Assembly: GCA_017562135.1 (NCBI GenBank)
Contig: QEYB01000466.1
Span: forward strand, 744,001 to 808,000
Length of the DNA: 64,000 bases
Source of the DNA: Dipylidium caninum
Lineage: Eukaryota > Platyhelminthes > Cestoda > Cyclophyllidea > Dipylidiidae
Reading direction: 5' to 3'
Part shown: positions 1 through 12,478 of the stretch, in pieces
Position numbering within the stretch: the first letter of the stretch is position 1
Layout: every line of letters starts with the position of its first letter
The notes under the pieces: model-generated
The model's database searches: none
Told to the model about the DNA's origin: nothing
Seen by the model: the letters and a program-made list of their open reading frames with translations, nothing else
Program-made: the position numbers and the translations under genes

Positions 1-480
1 TTATCATTAGTCTCAACTCGTCTGCTCTAGGCCACGCTCATCTTTTCGTCGGTCTCCGTAAGCTCAACTCTCAATATTGGGCGTTACGAAGCCAAGCCTA
101 ACTGCTGCCTGCTTTTAACGTGACCGTTTATAAATTAACCCAAATCGTTACTAGGTCTGCGGAGAATGTGGACAGGTATATGGGACCGTTCCCTCCTTCT
201 GACTTGTGCCCTCTAACCCCCCCCCCCTCTCTAATAGTTTGAATTTGGTTTCAACCACCTAAACCCCTATTGCCCGGTCTTTTGCAGGCTGAGACACTAT
301 CCGTCTGTTGTGTAGACGTGTGTGTGCGCATTTTTGTGAGAAAGTGGATAGATTTGGGGGCATTTACTGTCTGTCGAGTTGGTCGCCCAGCTTCCTAATC
401 GGCATCTTATCCACGGTCTTTGCTTTTCTCACTCCCGAAACCCGCACCGCAGCCGCTCAGCCCCTCTAATCCCCCAATCC

Positions 481-1433
481 ATGGTGACGATGCACCCGAG
501 TAATTCCACTGGTGATCTCCTTGCTGCCCCCATGGCTCACAGTAAGACCGCCACCGCTGCCACTGCCGTCGCACCGAACGTCTTCCCGATTGTCAACTCT
601 ACCTCCTCCTCCTCCTCCTCTTGGCACAGCAACAATCCCGGCCTCAAGATGTTTGATCCCATCTCTTCATCGACCTCGACGACTCCCAGCAGTAACAGTG
701 GGAATCCTGCTTATGGAGGTTCCTCTTCTGCACGAACTCTTGCGTCTATGTTTGAGTAAGCAGCAGATTCTATCGCGACCCACGGGTCGCCTTCCTTGGC
801 TCTCCCAAACTCCATCTTCAGGGTCTCGCCTGAATCATCATATATATTATTTTCCCCTAAATCTGTTTTCTGACCACTCTTGAGTGGTCTCCTATTCGCG
901 AAGGCAAACTCCATGGAAAGCTTGTGCGAGCCGTCGTGCTACTTAATGATTATAAGCGGCTGTGTTTCCTCTCTTTTACCCGATTCTGGACTACTCGGTC
1001 ACACTCTGGCCCTCAGGAGGTCATGAAACCTTTATTTATCATGGAGGAACAAGATGTTATCTGGTCTGCACGTCTAGATTTTTATACTGTCTCTCACGTA
1101 GCTATGTTACAGAGTTTTTCTACAATCATCTGCTTGCTTTCCTTCACGTTTCTTGTGTTAATCACAGTGTGCCTATACCGGTTTGATGTTCTTACTTGCA
1201 CGTAATTCAGTAGCATGTTTTTATTCTGGTACTAACACTTAGTTTTCATAATGTGGCATGGCTGTTATGTTTTATTTTCCCTCGCGCAGAAATCGCACAC
1301 AGATCCCGCCGGGGCCGCCCATTCCACCTCGACCGTGAGTTTTCCCCCCTACCACGTATTCATTCTTTGCTTCGTGTACTTCCGGTCTATTTTCTTGTAT
1401 AGTTGAGATACAATTTTATACTTCAGGAACTAG
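481..1433 (+). CDS. C-terminal exons of a Ser/Pro-rich protein, unknown (5' end uncertain)
   Basis: Three exons join in phase. The first runs to 755 (donor GTAAGC; reading open from 352, ATG at 481), then 1290-1334, then 1427-1433, which ends in TAG. The joined end reads ...LASMFE-NRTQIPPGPPIPPRPN-stop. The first exon is low complexity with a run of six serines and Ser/Thr/Asn-rich stretches. The second gives a proline-rich tail of the kind that binds SH3 or WW domains. No folded domain is visible, so function is not assigned. The phases (2 to 2, then stop) support real splicing. The true start may lie upstream of the window or at an acceptor between 352 and 480. Confidence 0.42.
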
Positions 1434-1811
1434 TATCGAGGGCGTGCATGGCCTTTCACTATCGAAACACTTCACCAACTGCCTGATTCCACTAATACCT
1501 CCATATTGCTTCGTTTTTTCAACCCAAAAAATGTTATTCTCCCACCAATATTATTACTACTTGTATGCACATTTCTTTGTTCTCATCGACGATCCTCCGT
1601 TTTGTCGAGGTGAAGGAGGGATGAAGCAGATCTGAAGGAGATGGTGAGAAGGAAGATTATGGGTCGGCTGAATTTTCTAATTTTTTTACATTTACGCTCA
1701 TTTGTCCATCTCTATCATCTCTTCTCACACTTCTCTCACCCAAAATTCCCACTTTTTGATTTTAACGCAACGGTGTTTTTATCACTTCTGGAAGGTGTTT
1801 TATCTTAACAG

Positions 1812-2461
1812 ATTGATGGGGTTTTCCCTAAACAGTGTCGCCTCAAGTGCTTGAACGCTGTTTGGAGCGATAGCAATTCGGCCACGTCGGTAGAGGAGTG
1901 GGTCATTCAGTGAGTTTTAGCTTCCGATTTTGCAGATTACTTTTAACTGACACATAAGAATCTGCTGGCTCAGATAAATGAGCTTTCGCATTTCGTAAAT
2001 CTTGCGTTCACCCAGCTTGAAAGAACGGGAAGCGATACCTTCACACGAACTAGGCTCTTCGAAGGCTTCGCCTGTCATTTCGTGAAGTCTAATCTGGTGA
2101 GTCGGACCACTTGGAGTGACGGGCTATCGCCGTCTCGATTGTGTTGATCGCTCGTTGCTCTACTCACCCTCATATCCGCTACCGATAAACCGCCTTCAAA
2201 ACCGAATGTTTATTAAGTCAACAGAAGTGACGTGTGGTGTACATGTCCCAGGCTTGTGTGCGTAACTGTCGACCCACCGGTTGTCTTTTATGCGCGCATT
2301 TCTCTTCGTCATACACCAAGTTGACGAGTGGGAGCAGGTCAGAACACGAAGTGAAGCGCCTCCAGCATCAGTTCACGCGACACCGTCGTGTGGTCGAGGT
2401 GCCGTATAGGAGATTCGCTCGGCATTACGTCGAGCGCAGCACGGCTTTTGCACATCGATGA
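1812..2461 (+). CDS. Unidentified protein, three candidate exons
   Basis: Candidate exons are 1812-1909 (acceptor TTAACAG, donor GTGAGT), 1974-2096 (acceptor CTCAG, donor GTGAGT) and 2252-2461 (acceptor CCCAG, ends TGA). The first reads IDGVFPKQCRLKCLNAVW and onward to EEWVI; the second begins INELSHFVNLAFTQLERTG. Both have coding-like composition. The first ends in phase 2 while the second needs phase 0, so either a small exon is missed or one base is lost. I do not recognise the protein. It could be the continuation of the Ser/Pro-rich gene just upstream, but no in-phase join was found. Confidence 0.35.
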
Positions 2462-2782
2462 GCTGCGACGTGATGTGACTGGGGTACTAGTTTCCATCCC
2501 CTAGAACAGGTTGTTACAGGTTCTGCTCGTCCTCCCCGCTGCCCGCAGTTACCTTGGTAGGTTGGCCCGTCTCATTGCACTCAAAAAACAGCTTAATCTG
2601 GCTTCGACAATCCCTCGATTGTGTTGTAGGATAATCAATGTATACTTTTTAAATGCGACTGACGATATCAAAACAGTAAATATTAAAAGGGGAATTTGGG
2701 TTTTAGAAAAACGCGTCGGAGTGGGGAGGGCAGGAGTTAGCGTTAAGCTAAAGTAAGGCGAGAGTATTTGCATGATAGGAGT

Positions 2783-5550
2783 TTAAAGTATGAGCTCCAT
2801 TTGGGCTTCCTGGGGGTGGGGAGGGGGGCTGTCGCTGTACGGATTCGCACGATTGGCCTTTTCCGATTTGCACCTTCGCTGACCGACGAAACAGGCTGTC
2901 ATGAGGATGATTAAAAGAATAGATACCACGATTGCCACAGTTTCTCCCCTCGTCAGCGTTGGTGTCGGTGGCCCTGTGAAGACAATAAGTGTGCGCACTT
3001 CAGTAGAGGGAGATCTTTTCCTCACAGTTCTCGTCCCCAATTAGGAATAATCACGTGGCGTGCACTTCACTACCTTAATTCTGTTTGCCTGCCACCGTCT
3101 TTACACCTTCCAGGCCGAGAGTCAGTTTGTGATGAGAAGGGAAGAATGTTGGATGTCACACTGGCTAGCTCAGCCATATGAAAGCCTGATGGGAAAAGAA
3201 TGGTCTTAGGGGCTGTCAAAGTTACACGCCCATGCAGAAAGTGGGTTTTTGGTCAAGAGATTTCGTCTCCCTGCTTCGGGATATCACCTTTATCCAGTCA
3301 TCACCGGGTTCTATCCGGAACTACTTTTAATCTAGCCGTTTGGCCCGACGACCAAAAACGCTTATGAGGTTGTCCTTGGGCTACATTGCTTCATTCCATA
3401 CAGTCTCAGGCATACAATCTGTTGGTTCACTAGTTAGTTGTTCTCATTAACGCGCTGAGAGGCTTGAAGCAGCGATGCAACGATTACAACTTCTACTTTG
3501 CCATGCGAAGATTTCAGTCAGGTGGCCTGTCCAAAGAAGGATGCGTTAGTTACCTGAACGGGAACACGGACTCCGTGTGTGTGCGCACAATACTGGCATC
3601 GCGTCGAGATGGATAGTAGAGGGGGCGGAAGGGGGGGGGGTAAGTGAAAACACGAGACAACGATATGCTCTGTCTGCAAAACGTGGCGGTGAGGCGAGAG
3701 GAGCGGGGGGGGCGGCGTGGGGTGGAAGTGGACAAGTCGGGTGAGTGAAGAACATGGAGAGGGTGGTGAGGGTGAGAGGTTTAACGTCGCAGTCTGTTGT
3801 ATGAGCAAGTCGTGTACGAAGCAGCTGCTGGTGTATCACCTGAAAACCCGTTTAAACATGACTGCTGATGCGGACAATGGGCGGACTCATGCAATCCACC
3901 ACGCCTCGACTCTCACACACACACGCTGGCCCTGGACACCGTTAATAAACTAAATTATGGCAAAGACGCTAAAATTGGTTGCCTATTCCGTTAGCAACCA
4001 AAGTTGGTCCTTTCAGACCATACCTACTTGTGCTTCTGCTGATGGAAATTTGGATATCGATGTGAATTCGGTGGTTGTTTTACCTAGTTTACCATTAACA
4101 CAATGGCAACCTATGTTAAGACAACTGATAACCGTGCTTTGAAGTAAGGCTGAATAACGGTACCCAAGCACAGAGCATAATGCCATAACGACAACGCTGA
4201 TGGCGATAGCGGAAAGTGGTCGGACGGATTAATCAATGACATACCATCACAAAGCACGTAAGCACAAACAGCTAGGGAACTTCCATTGTGGAAGCCATTC
4301 ACAGAGCATTCGTGCGGATTGGGTAAAAGTCCTGGGGGGCGGGCTGAACAGTAGACTACATTCAGTCCGACGACAGAGAGCTTCAAATCTACAGGCGGTG
4401 TTGAATCGGGTTCCCATTTGGCTGCAGTGGACTGTACCTTGGAGCCGTAGTAACAAGTGATCAAAGCTCGACTTGTTGCTGAACTCAAGCCTTTGGGGCA
4501 AGAATCATTGCTAATATGGGTCGTTTTAAGTGAAGTAAGGATTTTGTACGCCGTCTAGAATAGAATGAAAGGCAAGTAAATTGGGAACAACGTCTGCTTG
4601 GTGAAGGCCATTTGGAGGTAAGGTTTTAGAAATAGCAGAGTAATGGTGCGAAATCTCAGAACTCAATACGAACATAAAAACTGATCAGGATGACACATTG
4701 AACATGTGGAAGTTGGACCGATTACGATGGAGGAAGAGAGTGAAATTCTACACAAATTAACTAAACAAATATCCTATCGATGTTAATGATAAAAAATCGT
4801 AAGAGAGCGTCTTAAAATCATGGTTCACAAAATTGTAGCTAGGATAAATCATAAGAATTTCTCAGGGCGAAGAGTGAACTATTACACTGTTTATCGAACC
4901 CCAGGTGAGTTGGCGGGTGTCAGAGGAACATCCTGAGGAACACGAGAAAATGAGACCTTTCGAGCTAGATCTGCCTCGATTTAAAACTATTGGATCAAAG
5001 CGGGTTCCCGTAGCCAAAGTAAATGGTCCATCGGGTTTTGAATCAGATAACGAGATAGCGGCTGGATGAATGCCATCTGCGGAAGTAGGCTCGATCATGA
5101 GAGGATTCAAGGTTTGAGGAACTGTAAAACACAAGAAAAAGCTACTACACTGCATGACACGTTCCTGTGCTGAGCCAATTGATAAGAATTGTTGGCAAAT
5201 AAAGTACCGTTCACAAAAATTTCCACTGAAGCTGTTGTAGATCCATGGGAACATGACCAATTACCGCGATTTGCATAAGTAACCGGATCCAGCGTATACT
5301 CGATTGCCGTATCGTTTTGAAGACAGCGTACCGATGTATTCACTTTTTTAAAGTCAAGACACCCTTCGCCAACAGCCTGATCATTTCTTTTCCAAAGAGC
5401 TAAATACTTCTTCTTATCTGAGAGCTGGCAAACAAGACTCAAACGTGAACCATTCTGCGCAAATTGAGATGGTAAAGCTATCAAAGATACAACTGCTGAT
5501 TGTGAAAAACTGAACAACTCTAGAATAACTATCAGAAGCGAAGACACCAT
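2783..5550 (-). CDS. Small Ig-like type I membrane protein
   Basis: The N-terminal exon (5550-5208) starts at ATG 5550 with a hydrophobic signal peptide (VSSLLIVILELFSFSQS). It carries an Ig-like unit: Cys in SLVCQLS, Trp in LALWKRN, Cys in NRGNWSCSHG. It ends in phase 1 and joins an exon beginning at 5121, which reads on to a stop at 4862 or to a possible donor near 4885. A further Ig-like stretch lies around 4350-4480 (ITCYYG, AAKWEP, VYCSAR). The last exon (2973-2783) has one membrane helix (VAIVVSILLIILMTACFV), then a basic stop-transfer segment (GQRRCKSEK) and a short tail ending MELIL. The end exons are well supported; the middle exon joins are not settled. It is probably a cell-surface receptor or adhesion protein, perhaps related in style to the larger Ig gene at 25-33 kb. 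Confidence 0.5.
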
Positions 5551-7361
5551 ATTTCGAATTGTGTTTTCCGTCAAGGTTGTCCGGCTTCACAGTTAGGGAC
5601 AATTGTAAACAATACCCTTCGCATGAAAAAAAGTGTCTTCAACTAAGTTCCAAGTCGAAAATAGTTAGTAACAAATAATGCAAGGGTTAAGAAGCCTTTT
5701 ACTGCGAAATTTTTAAATGATTAATGGCCTTGAGTACGCTTAATACTATTCTAGGAATTTTCATGCGAATTCCGGTTAGGTACACACCAACCTGCTGTTC
5801 TTTAGATGAACAATCTCAAAGAAGGGCCCTATTATAGGGAAATACGTCATTCACCAGCCACATAACACATGCGCATTATTTACGGCTTCAGCCCTCCTTT
5901 TCACAGCCCTCTTAAAACAAAATGACAGGCCACACCATCTTAAATAATTAAATGTGCAAATTTCGACACTTAGAACAATTAGAATAGCTTTCCTATACCA
6001 TCTATCTTTGCAGCCATCACCCCGTTTTCCCCGCTATATAAGTCTGATTAAATAGTGAGATTTTATTCGGAATAAGACAAGATTTTCCTACGTATTTTGG
6101 ATTGATGTGAATAATGAAAGTTGCGAACTCAGTATATGAGTCGCCCCATAATCATGTCAATATCTCTGACGCCTTCTTTTACGTATAAGTGAGACCTAGG
6201 ATGCTAAAATATTACTGGTGGAATAAAAATAAAATCTAAAACATAGGAAGCGTCGATGTTTTGTCATTTTGTGACTTATCGTTCACTGAATGACCACGTT
6301 ATTATTGACGGAGTAACTCGTAATCCTCAGAGAACATCCACTTGCATGTGTTGTGGGTCGAGTGGACTTATTCCGATGAAATTCACCGGAACGAAGGAGG
6401 CAGGGTTGAGGAGAAGTCACCTTTCGTCTACAACATCCATTTCAACAAGCTGTCCAGCGATTTCGTCCTCACTGGGCAGCTTGTTGAAATGGAAATTAGG
6501 CTGCTACTGTCAACAAAGTTGAGGGTCGACATAACTGTGCATTAAAACAATGCAAACGACTTCTAAGCTGATGTCAATGAAGGTGGTACACAGGAGACTT
6601 CAAAAAACAACCCATTTAAAAAGAGCAGGATAACTCGCACCTAAGTGTTCAGTCTCCGAGGTTACCAGTAAGCTGAGTTCCACGAGATCGTCAGACATTG
6701 TTTAATAGTTCGCGGATATTCGTCAGAGCTTTCGCAAATTCTTATCCTCCTTCTTTGCCAAGGCTACCATCTGGGTGTCAGTAGCTTACGACCTCGACAG
6801 ACAGACACGTTCCGGTTCTCTTGCAAAGCATTTATACAGCACTCTGGAATATGCAGTTTATAGCATTCAAGACTTTAATTAAGCACTACGGTGCCGACAA
6901 TATGACATAGCTCAAGTATGAGGAGGCTGAGAGTAGGAGAGCTTCAGACAATCGCATGTGACAAAGAAACAAGTGTCATATTTTCAACGCACCATATCTA
7001 TTGTCAATTTCATTTTGCGTCTACTTGTATCCTGACAAAGCAAAGTCGAGCGACATTAGTCCTAGCGACTAATTCGGGCGGACCTGGAGGCCCGAAGAAG
7101 GGATTTACGTAATACTACGTGTCCTCGCCCAAGCCACATTGAATAATCTAAGATGTACAAGAAAAGTCGCCTTCCCCTTTCCTTTTTACCCTCCGCTCTC
7201 CTCACCCCTCGACCCACTGAGCCCATAGCCTACTTCTTGACATTAGACGAAGTCTCTGTCTTGGAAGGGGGCGAAGGCGGGGGCGGGGGGAGAAAATAGG
7301 CGGAGGAGGAAGCACTTGACTAAATAATGAAGCAATTTAATTGTCAAAGTGGATATAGTGA
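5551..7361. other. Intergenic stretch between the Ig-like gene and the receptor gene
   Basis: Short open frames only, none with convincing splice structure. The one structured element is a long inverted repeat at 6436-6493, listed separately. A short frame across it (6342-6545) is probably fortuitous. Confidence 0.5.
6436..6493. repeat. Inverted repeat with hairpin potential
   Basis: Two 17-base arms, 6436-6452 (TCCATTTCAACAAGCTG) and 6477-6493 (CAGCTTGTTGAAATGGA), are perfect reverse complements. Inside them a G-T wobble and four further pairs (CCAG with CTGG) extend the stem to about 22 pairs around a loop of about 14 bases. Size and shape are compatible with a small-RNA precursor or with a chance inverted duplication. 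No known microRNA seed was recognised. Confidence 0.6.
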
Positions 7362-8532
7362 ATGGCATCGGTGTCTCTTGCGCTCATTAAATTGTCAAAG
7401 TTCGAAGGTGCAACGCCCAACTTCGAGGCGGACCAATTAGATCGCGACAAAGGTAGCCACACGTCAAGTGAGCCACAAGTCACTCCATTTCAAGGCAACG
7501 CTATGTCGGTCAACGACCCGTCGGAGAGTTTCTGGATCTGCACAAATATCACCCCCGGCGTGGATGCCCTCGATGCCCTCATATATGTGACCGAGTTTGC
7601 TGGGCTTATACCCGGTCTCATAGTCATTGTACTGCTCTGTCAATTGGACGGTAAAACTCGGACGAGCCTGTTAATGCTACGCACCCTGATGATATGCGCT
7701 TTCTTACAACTCCTCATCAATTTCGTCGAGGATATCTACCCCTACCAAATATACACTGCCAGCTACAACTTCAATGTGGTTATATGTGTCTTCTGGACGA
7801 GTCGTTTCGTCTACTGGGTGTTCTCGGTCATTGGAGCCCATGCTCAAGTCTACTTCAGCACCAATCGTACTATGCAAATAGTTTCCAACCTTCAACTCTC
7901 CTTCTCCTCCAGTCGAAACATTGACCTCGTCTACATTGCCGGCCTGGCGACTTACAGTGTGGTAATTACGATACCGCAGATACTAACCTTAGCATACGAT
8001 GGTGACAAGTGTCGATGTGGTGACAAGGTTATGTACCTTGCCTATCTGCAACTGGCCTACGCCGAAGTCTACATCTACTTCTTTCAGGTCCTCCTCATTA
8101 ACGGCATAATCCTTCTCATCTCCTGCGCCCTCATTATTAGATGGGTGCACAACACACCGAGGGAGAAATTCCTCGACACTCTGAACGCCCTCAGCTTTCC
8201 CAACACTCCGGAGGACGAGCTGAAGGCCTACGATGACGTGAAGGGCTGGTCCACCTCGTCGATGTGCATTGTGCCCATGTTTATCTCATTTGTCATCTCT
8301 TTCGCCTATGACACCACCTATCAATTCATCAGTGCTCTCGGCTTGACCCTCTATCCCATCCATGGCGCCCAAACAGAAAATCGGGGTTTGGCTTCTCCTC
8401 ATCCATCCAATGCTGATGCCTTACTACCTCTTTTACTACATACCTGCACTGAGATTTTGGGTGCTCAAACAGTGGCGTCGTCTCATGCTGCTGTGCAGAC
8501 GTCGTGAGAAGCATTCAGCCCTACCAATCTGA
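7362..8532 (+). CDS. Divergent seven-helix receptor (rhodopsin-like GPCR), frame broken before helix 7
   Basis: Single-exon frame from ATG 7362; a second ATG at 7503 (residue 48) is an equally plausible start. Hydrophobic helices lie near residues 72-95, 103-125, 138-165, 188-210, 234-260 and 301-327. There is an N-glycosylation site (NIT, 62) before helix 1. The DRY position after helix 3 reads TNR, helix 6 lacks the CWxP motif, and helix 7 lacks a clear NPxxY, so this is a divergent orphan-type receptor; ligand and G protein are unknown. After about residue 331 the original frame becomes non-hydrophobic and stops at 8507. Shifting one base from about 8362 instead gives a seventh helix (VWLLLIHPMLMPYYLFYYIP) and a basic tail (KQWRRLMLLCRRREKHS) ending at TGA 8530-8532. 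One extra base lies around 8340-8361: an assembly indel or a truncating mutation. Membrane helices are seen directly; family placement is inference. Confidence 0.72.
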
Positions 8533-9228
8533 CCGTTTTGCACTCATTTCTACTCGCACCATCCGCACTATGTAATCTTGCGCTTCACCATCCGTGGAAG
8601 CCTTAATCACAAACCCAATTAGTTTTTTGTCCCGGTGTGGGCTGTCTACCATGGCTTGGTTTACACGACGAAAAGGTGGGATGATGCGTCGTGGGGCACC
8701 TTGAATGCGCACCTGCTGAGAGCGGGACCGGGCGTCCGGGGCTGGCGTGATGTGGTGGGTGGGAGGGGGGAGGTTAAGAGCTGAGAAGAATGTCACATGC
8801 CAGACAATACGTCGACACCCGAGTATACACACAGAAATGAGTGAAAATATAAGGGATGAGATAGGATAGGATCATACCACATGACGTGGGCAGGCTGTGG
8901 AGTCATAAGTCCTCTGCTGTCGGACCGATGCGGAGTAGTTTGTGTAGGCGACGATGTTCTCCAACACTAACGCCAATGCGGTGAGGCCGGCTACGGAAGA
9001 GGAGAAGGCCTCGAGATCGTTCATGTGACTCCTAACCAGGAGGCCTATCTTTTCCACGGAGTGATAATTGCCTGAGATGGAATTCCACCACGACACAGAT
9101 GTTGCCTTGCAGAGTAGTTGTAAGACTTTACTCAAAAGAAATTCAGACGGTTGAATTTCATCGTCGAGGTGTTCGGCGATTGACATTACATAAACATGAG
9201 ACGGCGAAGCGTCGCCGAAGCTCTTCAA
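8521..9228 (-). CDS. Unidentified protein, two 3' exons
   Basis: The last exon (8715-8521, acceptor CTCTCAG) reads RRIIPPFRRVNQAMVDSPH and onward, ending SAKRSDW-stop. An upstream exon ends at 8878 with donor GTATGA in matching phase 0; its frame is open to about 9228 and includes LLCKATSVSWWNSISGNYH. The 3' end overlaps the receptor gene tail on the other strand by 12 bases. The 5' acceptor of the upper exon and the exons before it were not resolved. No family was recognised. Confidence 0.38.
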
Positions 9229-9239
9229 GCAGTGGAGGC

Positions 9240-12200
9240 TACATGCCTCGATCTGGGAGCAGAGGGAAGGTTGGCTGGGTAAGAGTCGCCGTTAGTGCGT
9301 CCTATGAAAGTGCGGAACAGCAATTTGGGCCTACTTCACTGAAGTTGAGAATAAGGGTTCCAGAGTTTTGAAGATCGGTGGTCGAGAAGAGAATACCAGC
9401 TCCAAACTCTCATTCAGACACCGTAGAGCTGTCCACACTGGTCTATTTGGGGCAGAAAAGTGGGCAGGGCAGGGTAAATAGTTGGCACCTTGTGGTCTTC
9501 CCCCAGTGGAAATAGGACTTTATCTGAAAAAAATCCCAAAGACCGGCGATGGTATAGGGAGTAATGAAACTACCCATCCTCCCCATCAATGTAAGCCGAA
9601 CGGTAGCAAACGGAGGAGGACTTCCAAGGCGGTTATCAGGGCCTTTAGGAAGACGTCCACGAAGACGCCTTTTACTACTTCAAAAAGGAGGATGGACAAT
9701 CTGAATCGCCACCAAGTTTATCACTATACCTTCACCACAACGGACTCACGCAACAGGCGGTAATTCGTCCAGAAGTTGGAATAGCTAAGAATTTCGCCTC
9801 TGCTTGGCACACTTACACTGCGCGCAAGGTGAACGAGGGGAGATGGGAGGGGGATAGCAACCGCTGAGGTCATCTGAGACTAAGGCATCGGCGAGGGTCT
9901 TCCCGACACGCGAGGCCACTCAGTGCGCCGGATAGGTGGGAAGTCTCGGGCCTCCGGACTGTGGCCTTCACTTCGTCTAAGCCGTGGAGAACCGAACCAG
10001 GTGAGGGAGTGCAGCAAAAGAACTCTTGCCACCAGTCAGGCGGATAGAATGTAGACGTCAGATTGTCAAACACACACACACACTCTGAGCCTCAACTCGG
10101 ACCTTCCTGGTTGTGGGTAGGGGAATTTCGAAAGTCAGTGGAAGCAGGGTAATTTACAGAAAGCCAGTGGCGAAAGACGCGGAGAGCACAAACGCACACA
10201 CATGTGCGTACATAAGTAGGGGGGGAATTTTTATGACTTTTATAATTATAGGCGGTTCATTGGGGTGTAGGGACTAGGCAACTCCCCCGTCGAAGTCGCT
10301 CTGGCGATTGTAAGGTAGTCAACTTTATACGTTTGGTACGTGGAGTGTAATTGTCGCTCCTATTTCCACTAACTTATCAGGGATTTAGTGAAGAGAGAAA
10401 GATAAAAGAGGAAATGAAGAGAGAGGGACTGTGGAAGGGTGTTGGAAGCAAAGGTCGGAGACGAAGACGGAAACCGATGCAAAAGTCTACATTATCCCAC
10501 GCAAACGTCTGCGTTTAAAGGAATAATTTGGCACCACGTTAGCGTGAGGAGCCTCTGGCATATTTAAAAGGACCTTTCTGTCTCACGCGAGAAGGGATCC
10601 TCCGCCCTCGAGGTAGTTGAGATTGGTTGACTTGCTGACAGTTGATTTCTGAGAGTGGCATTCGAGAGTAAGGGAGAGAGAGTTCGAGAAGCCTTGATTT
10701 CTCACAGGATGTACTCATCCCGTCGGCCTGAATTCTTATCGAGGAAGTCCTAGACTGTTGTCGACTGTAATCATGCCCTCCGACATTATTCTTCTTCTTC
10801 CTTGCCCCAGTAACAGAAGACAGGGACAAGGAGCTGTATGAGGAGTGGGAAGGTGGAGGCGGAGGCAAAGAGGGGAGAAGCGCCTCACCCTGTACTTAAC
10901 TAAAATTAATTGAGCCCATCAATGTCCTGAACGGAGAGGCTGATTAAAGAGTAGTGGAGGGTTTATAGAACCACATGAGGAGCGCCCAGGCCAATTGAGA
11001 AGGGAAAGACCGGTTGACGGGGCAGGAGATGAGCCTTTCCCATTGTGTTAAGTACGGGATTTGCCCTCCCTCCCCTCTCTCCTTCTCTTTGCCAAACGCA
11101 ACGCAACGGCAACAATGCAAAAGCGATTGCACTCTTGTAAGCTCTGCGCCCTGAGAGCCTCCTCCACTACGCCAAGTTGAAGGAGGCGTAGACGAGGCTC
11201 TGAGGGCCACTTCTGCCTGCCTCTTCGACATCGCTGTGAGTATTGTCGACTCTTTGGAGGTCCCGAGGAGTTTGGAGGGTAAGAACTGGATGACGAGAGG
11301 TGACGCCCACCACTCCTGCGCCTCTTCTGATCACGTCGAAAATAGAGACAACTCTTGTCCCGTACTTTGAGAATGCTAGTAAGATATTGTTAGAATTTAC
11401 AAGTGGCACTCTGCGTGAGAGAGTCAAAAGGCACTAAAGCATAAGTATTATCGAGTGAGGTGAAGCATACGAGTGGCAATGTCAAGCTGGGGGTGTAGCA
11501 AACGTCACCGTGAGAAAATACCCACCTTATGCTTTGAAAGAAGCCATGCTATTTTGGATATTTGAGGTGAGTGATCGGGGCAGGAGTTTGCATGCTGTGG
11601 CGGAGGCAGTCAGAAGGAGGTTGAAGGCTCCCAAAGAGCTGCACCGTGGTAAGGGCGGACGATGGGAAAAATGGTGCCATACCCACGCCATTAAACAATG
11701 GAAGCGGAGGAGACAGGCGATGTGTAACAGTACACAGAAGAGTGTCCACGACGATGGAATAACGCATAAGTTGGCATGGAACGACAACTTCTCGAGTGGC
11801 GCCTCCTCAGGCTGAATCGGCGTATACGAGGCTCCCGGCAACTCCTCTACGTCTCTCCTCCGCCTAATGACGAATGAAACCTCTCACCGCCACTCCTTGG
11901 GGCCACTCCCTTTTAATCCGCAAAAAATGAAGGTGGATTTCGAGAGGACAGGGTATGGCATTCCCCATTGCCCTCCCTCGATTTCAAATGTGAGCACCCA
12001 TTACGGGAGGAGGGGTTCTCCTCCGTTTGACCATCTTGAATAACTTCAACTATCATCTAAATGACGTTAGTACCGAGAAAGGCTGTCCCAACGAGACGAC
12101 GCAAATTGTCCCTTAGATAAGCGGAAGGAGAGGTCGCCAAGGCGCCTCCTTGCATGTTGCTCGATTTCGGATAAAACTGCGTCGAAGTCTACTCCCATTA

Positions 12201-12478
12201 TAATTACAGTTGTCTTACCGAAGGCAACGGCTCCACACCTTCCACATTGGATAGAATTGTCTCCTTTTGTTCTTTTTCTTGCCTCGCACAAGGTCGACGG
12301 AGCAGGCTTCAATCTCACATCTACCATGTTTTGCGTCTAGCCGCCGTCACACGGAGAGAATGCTCGCCGCAGTGTGTGGGTGTACCACATTTTCGAGATT
12401 ATTTGATAGACAGATTGTATTCCAGTTATCCTGAGGAGAGTGAATCACTGCGGATTGCACAGAGGCCTCTTGCACAAC
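9240..12478. other. Stretch without a resolved gene
   Basis: Several minus-strand frames stay open for 60-110 codons (for example 12327-12067, 11427-11167, 10868-10539 and 10079-9870). Some sit next to donor-like GTAAG sites. They may be upstream exons of the minus-strand gene ending at 8521. No chain of in-phase exons and no domain could be established. Confidence 0.3.

Noticed and set aside
512..883. Plus-strand frame rich in Pro and Leu
   Set aside because: It overlaps the spliced Ser/Pro-rich exon in another frame and lacks splice support.
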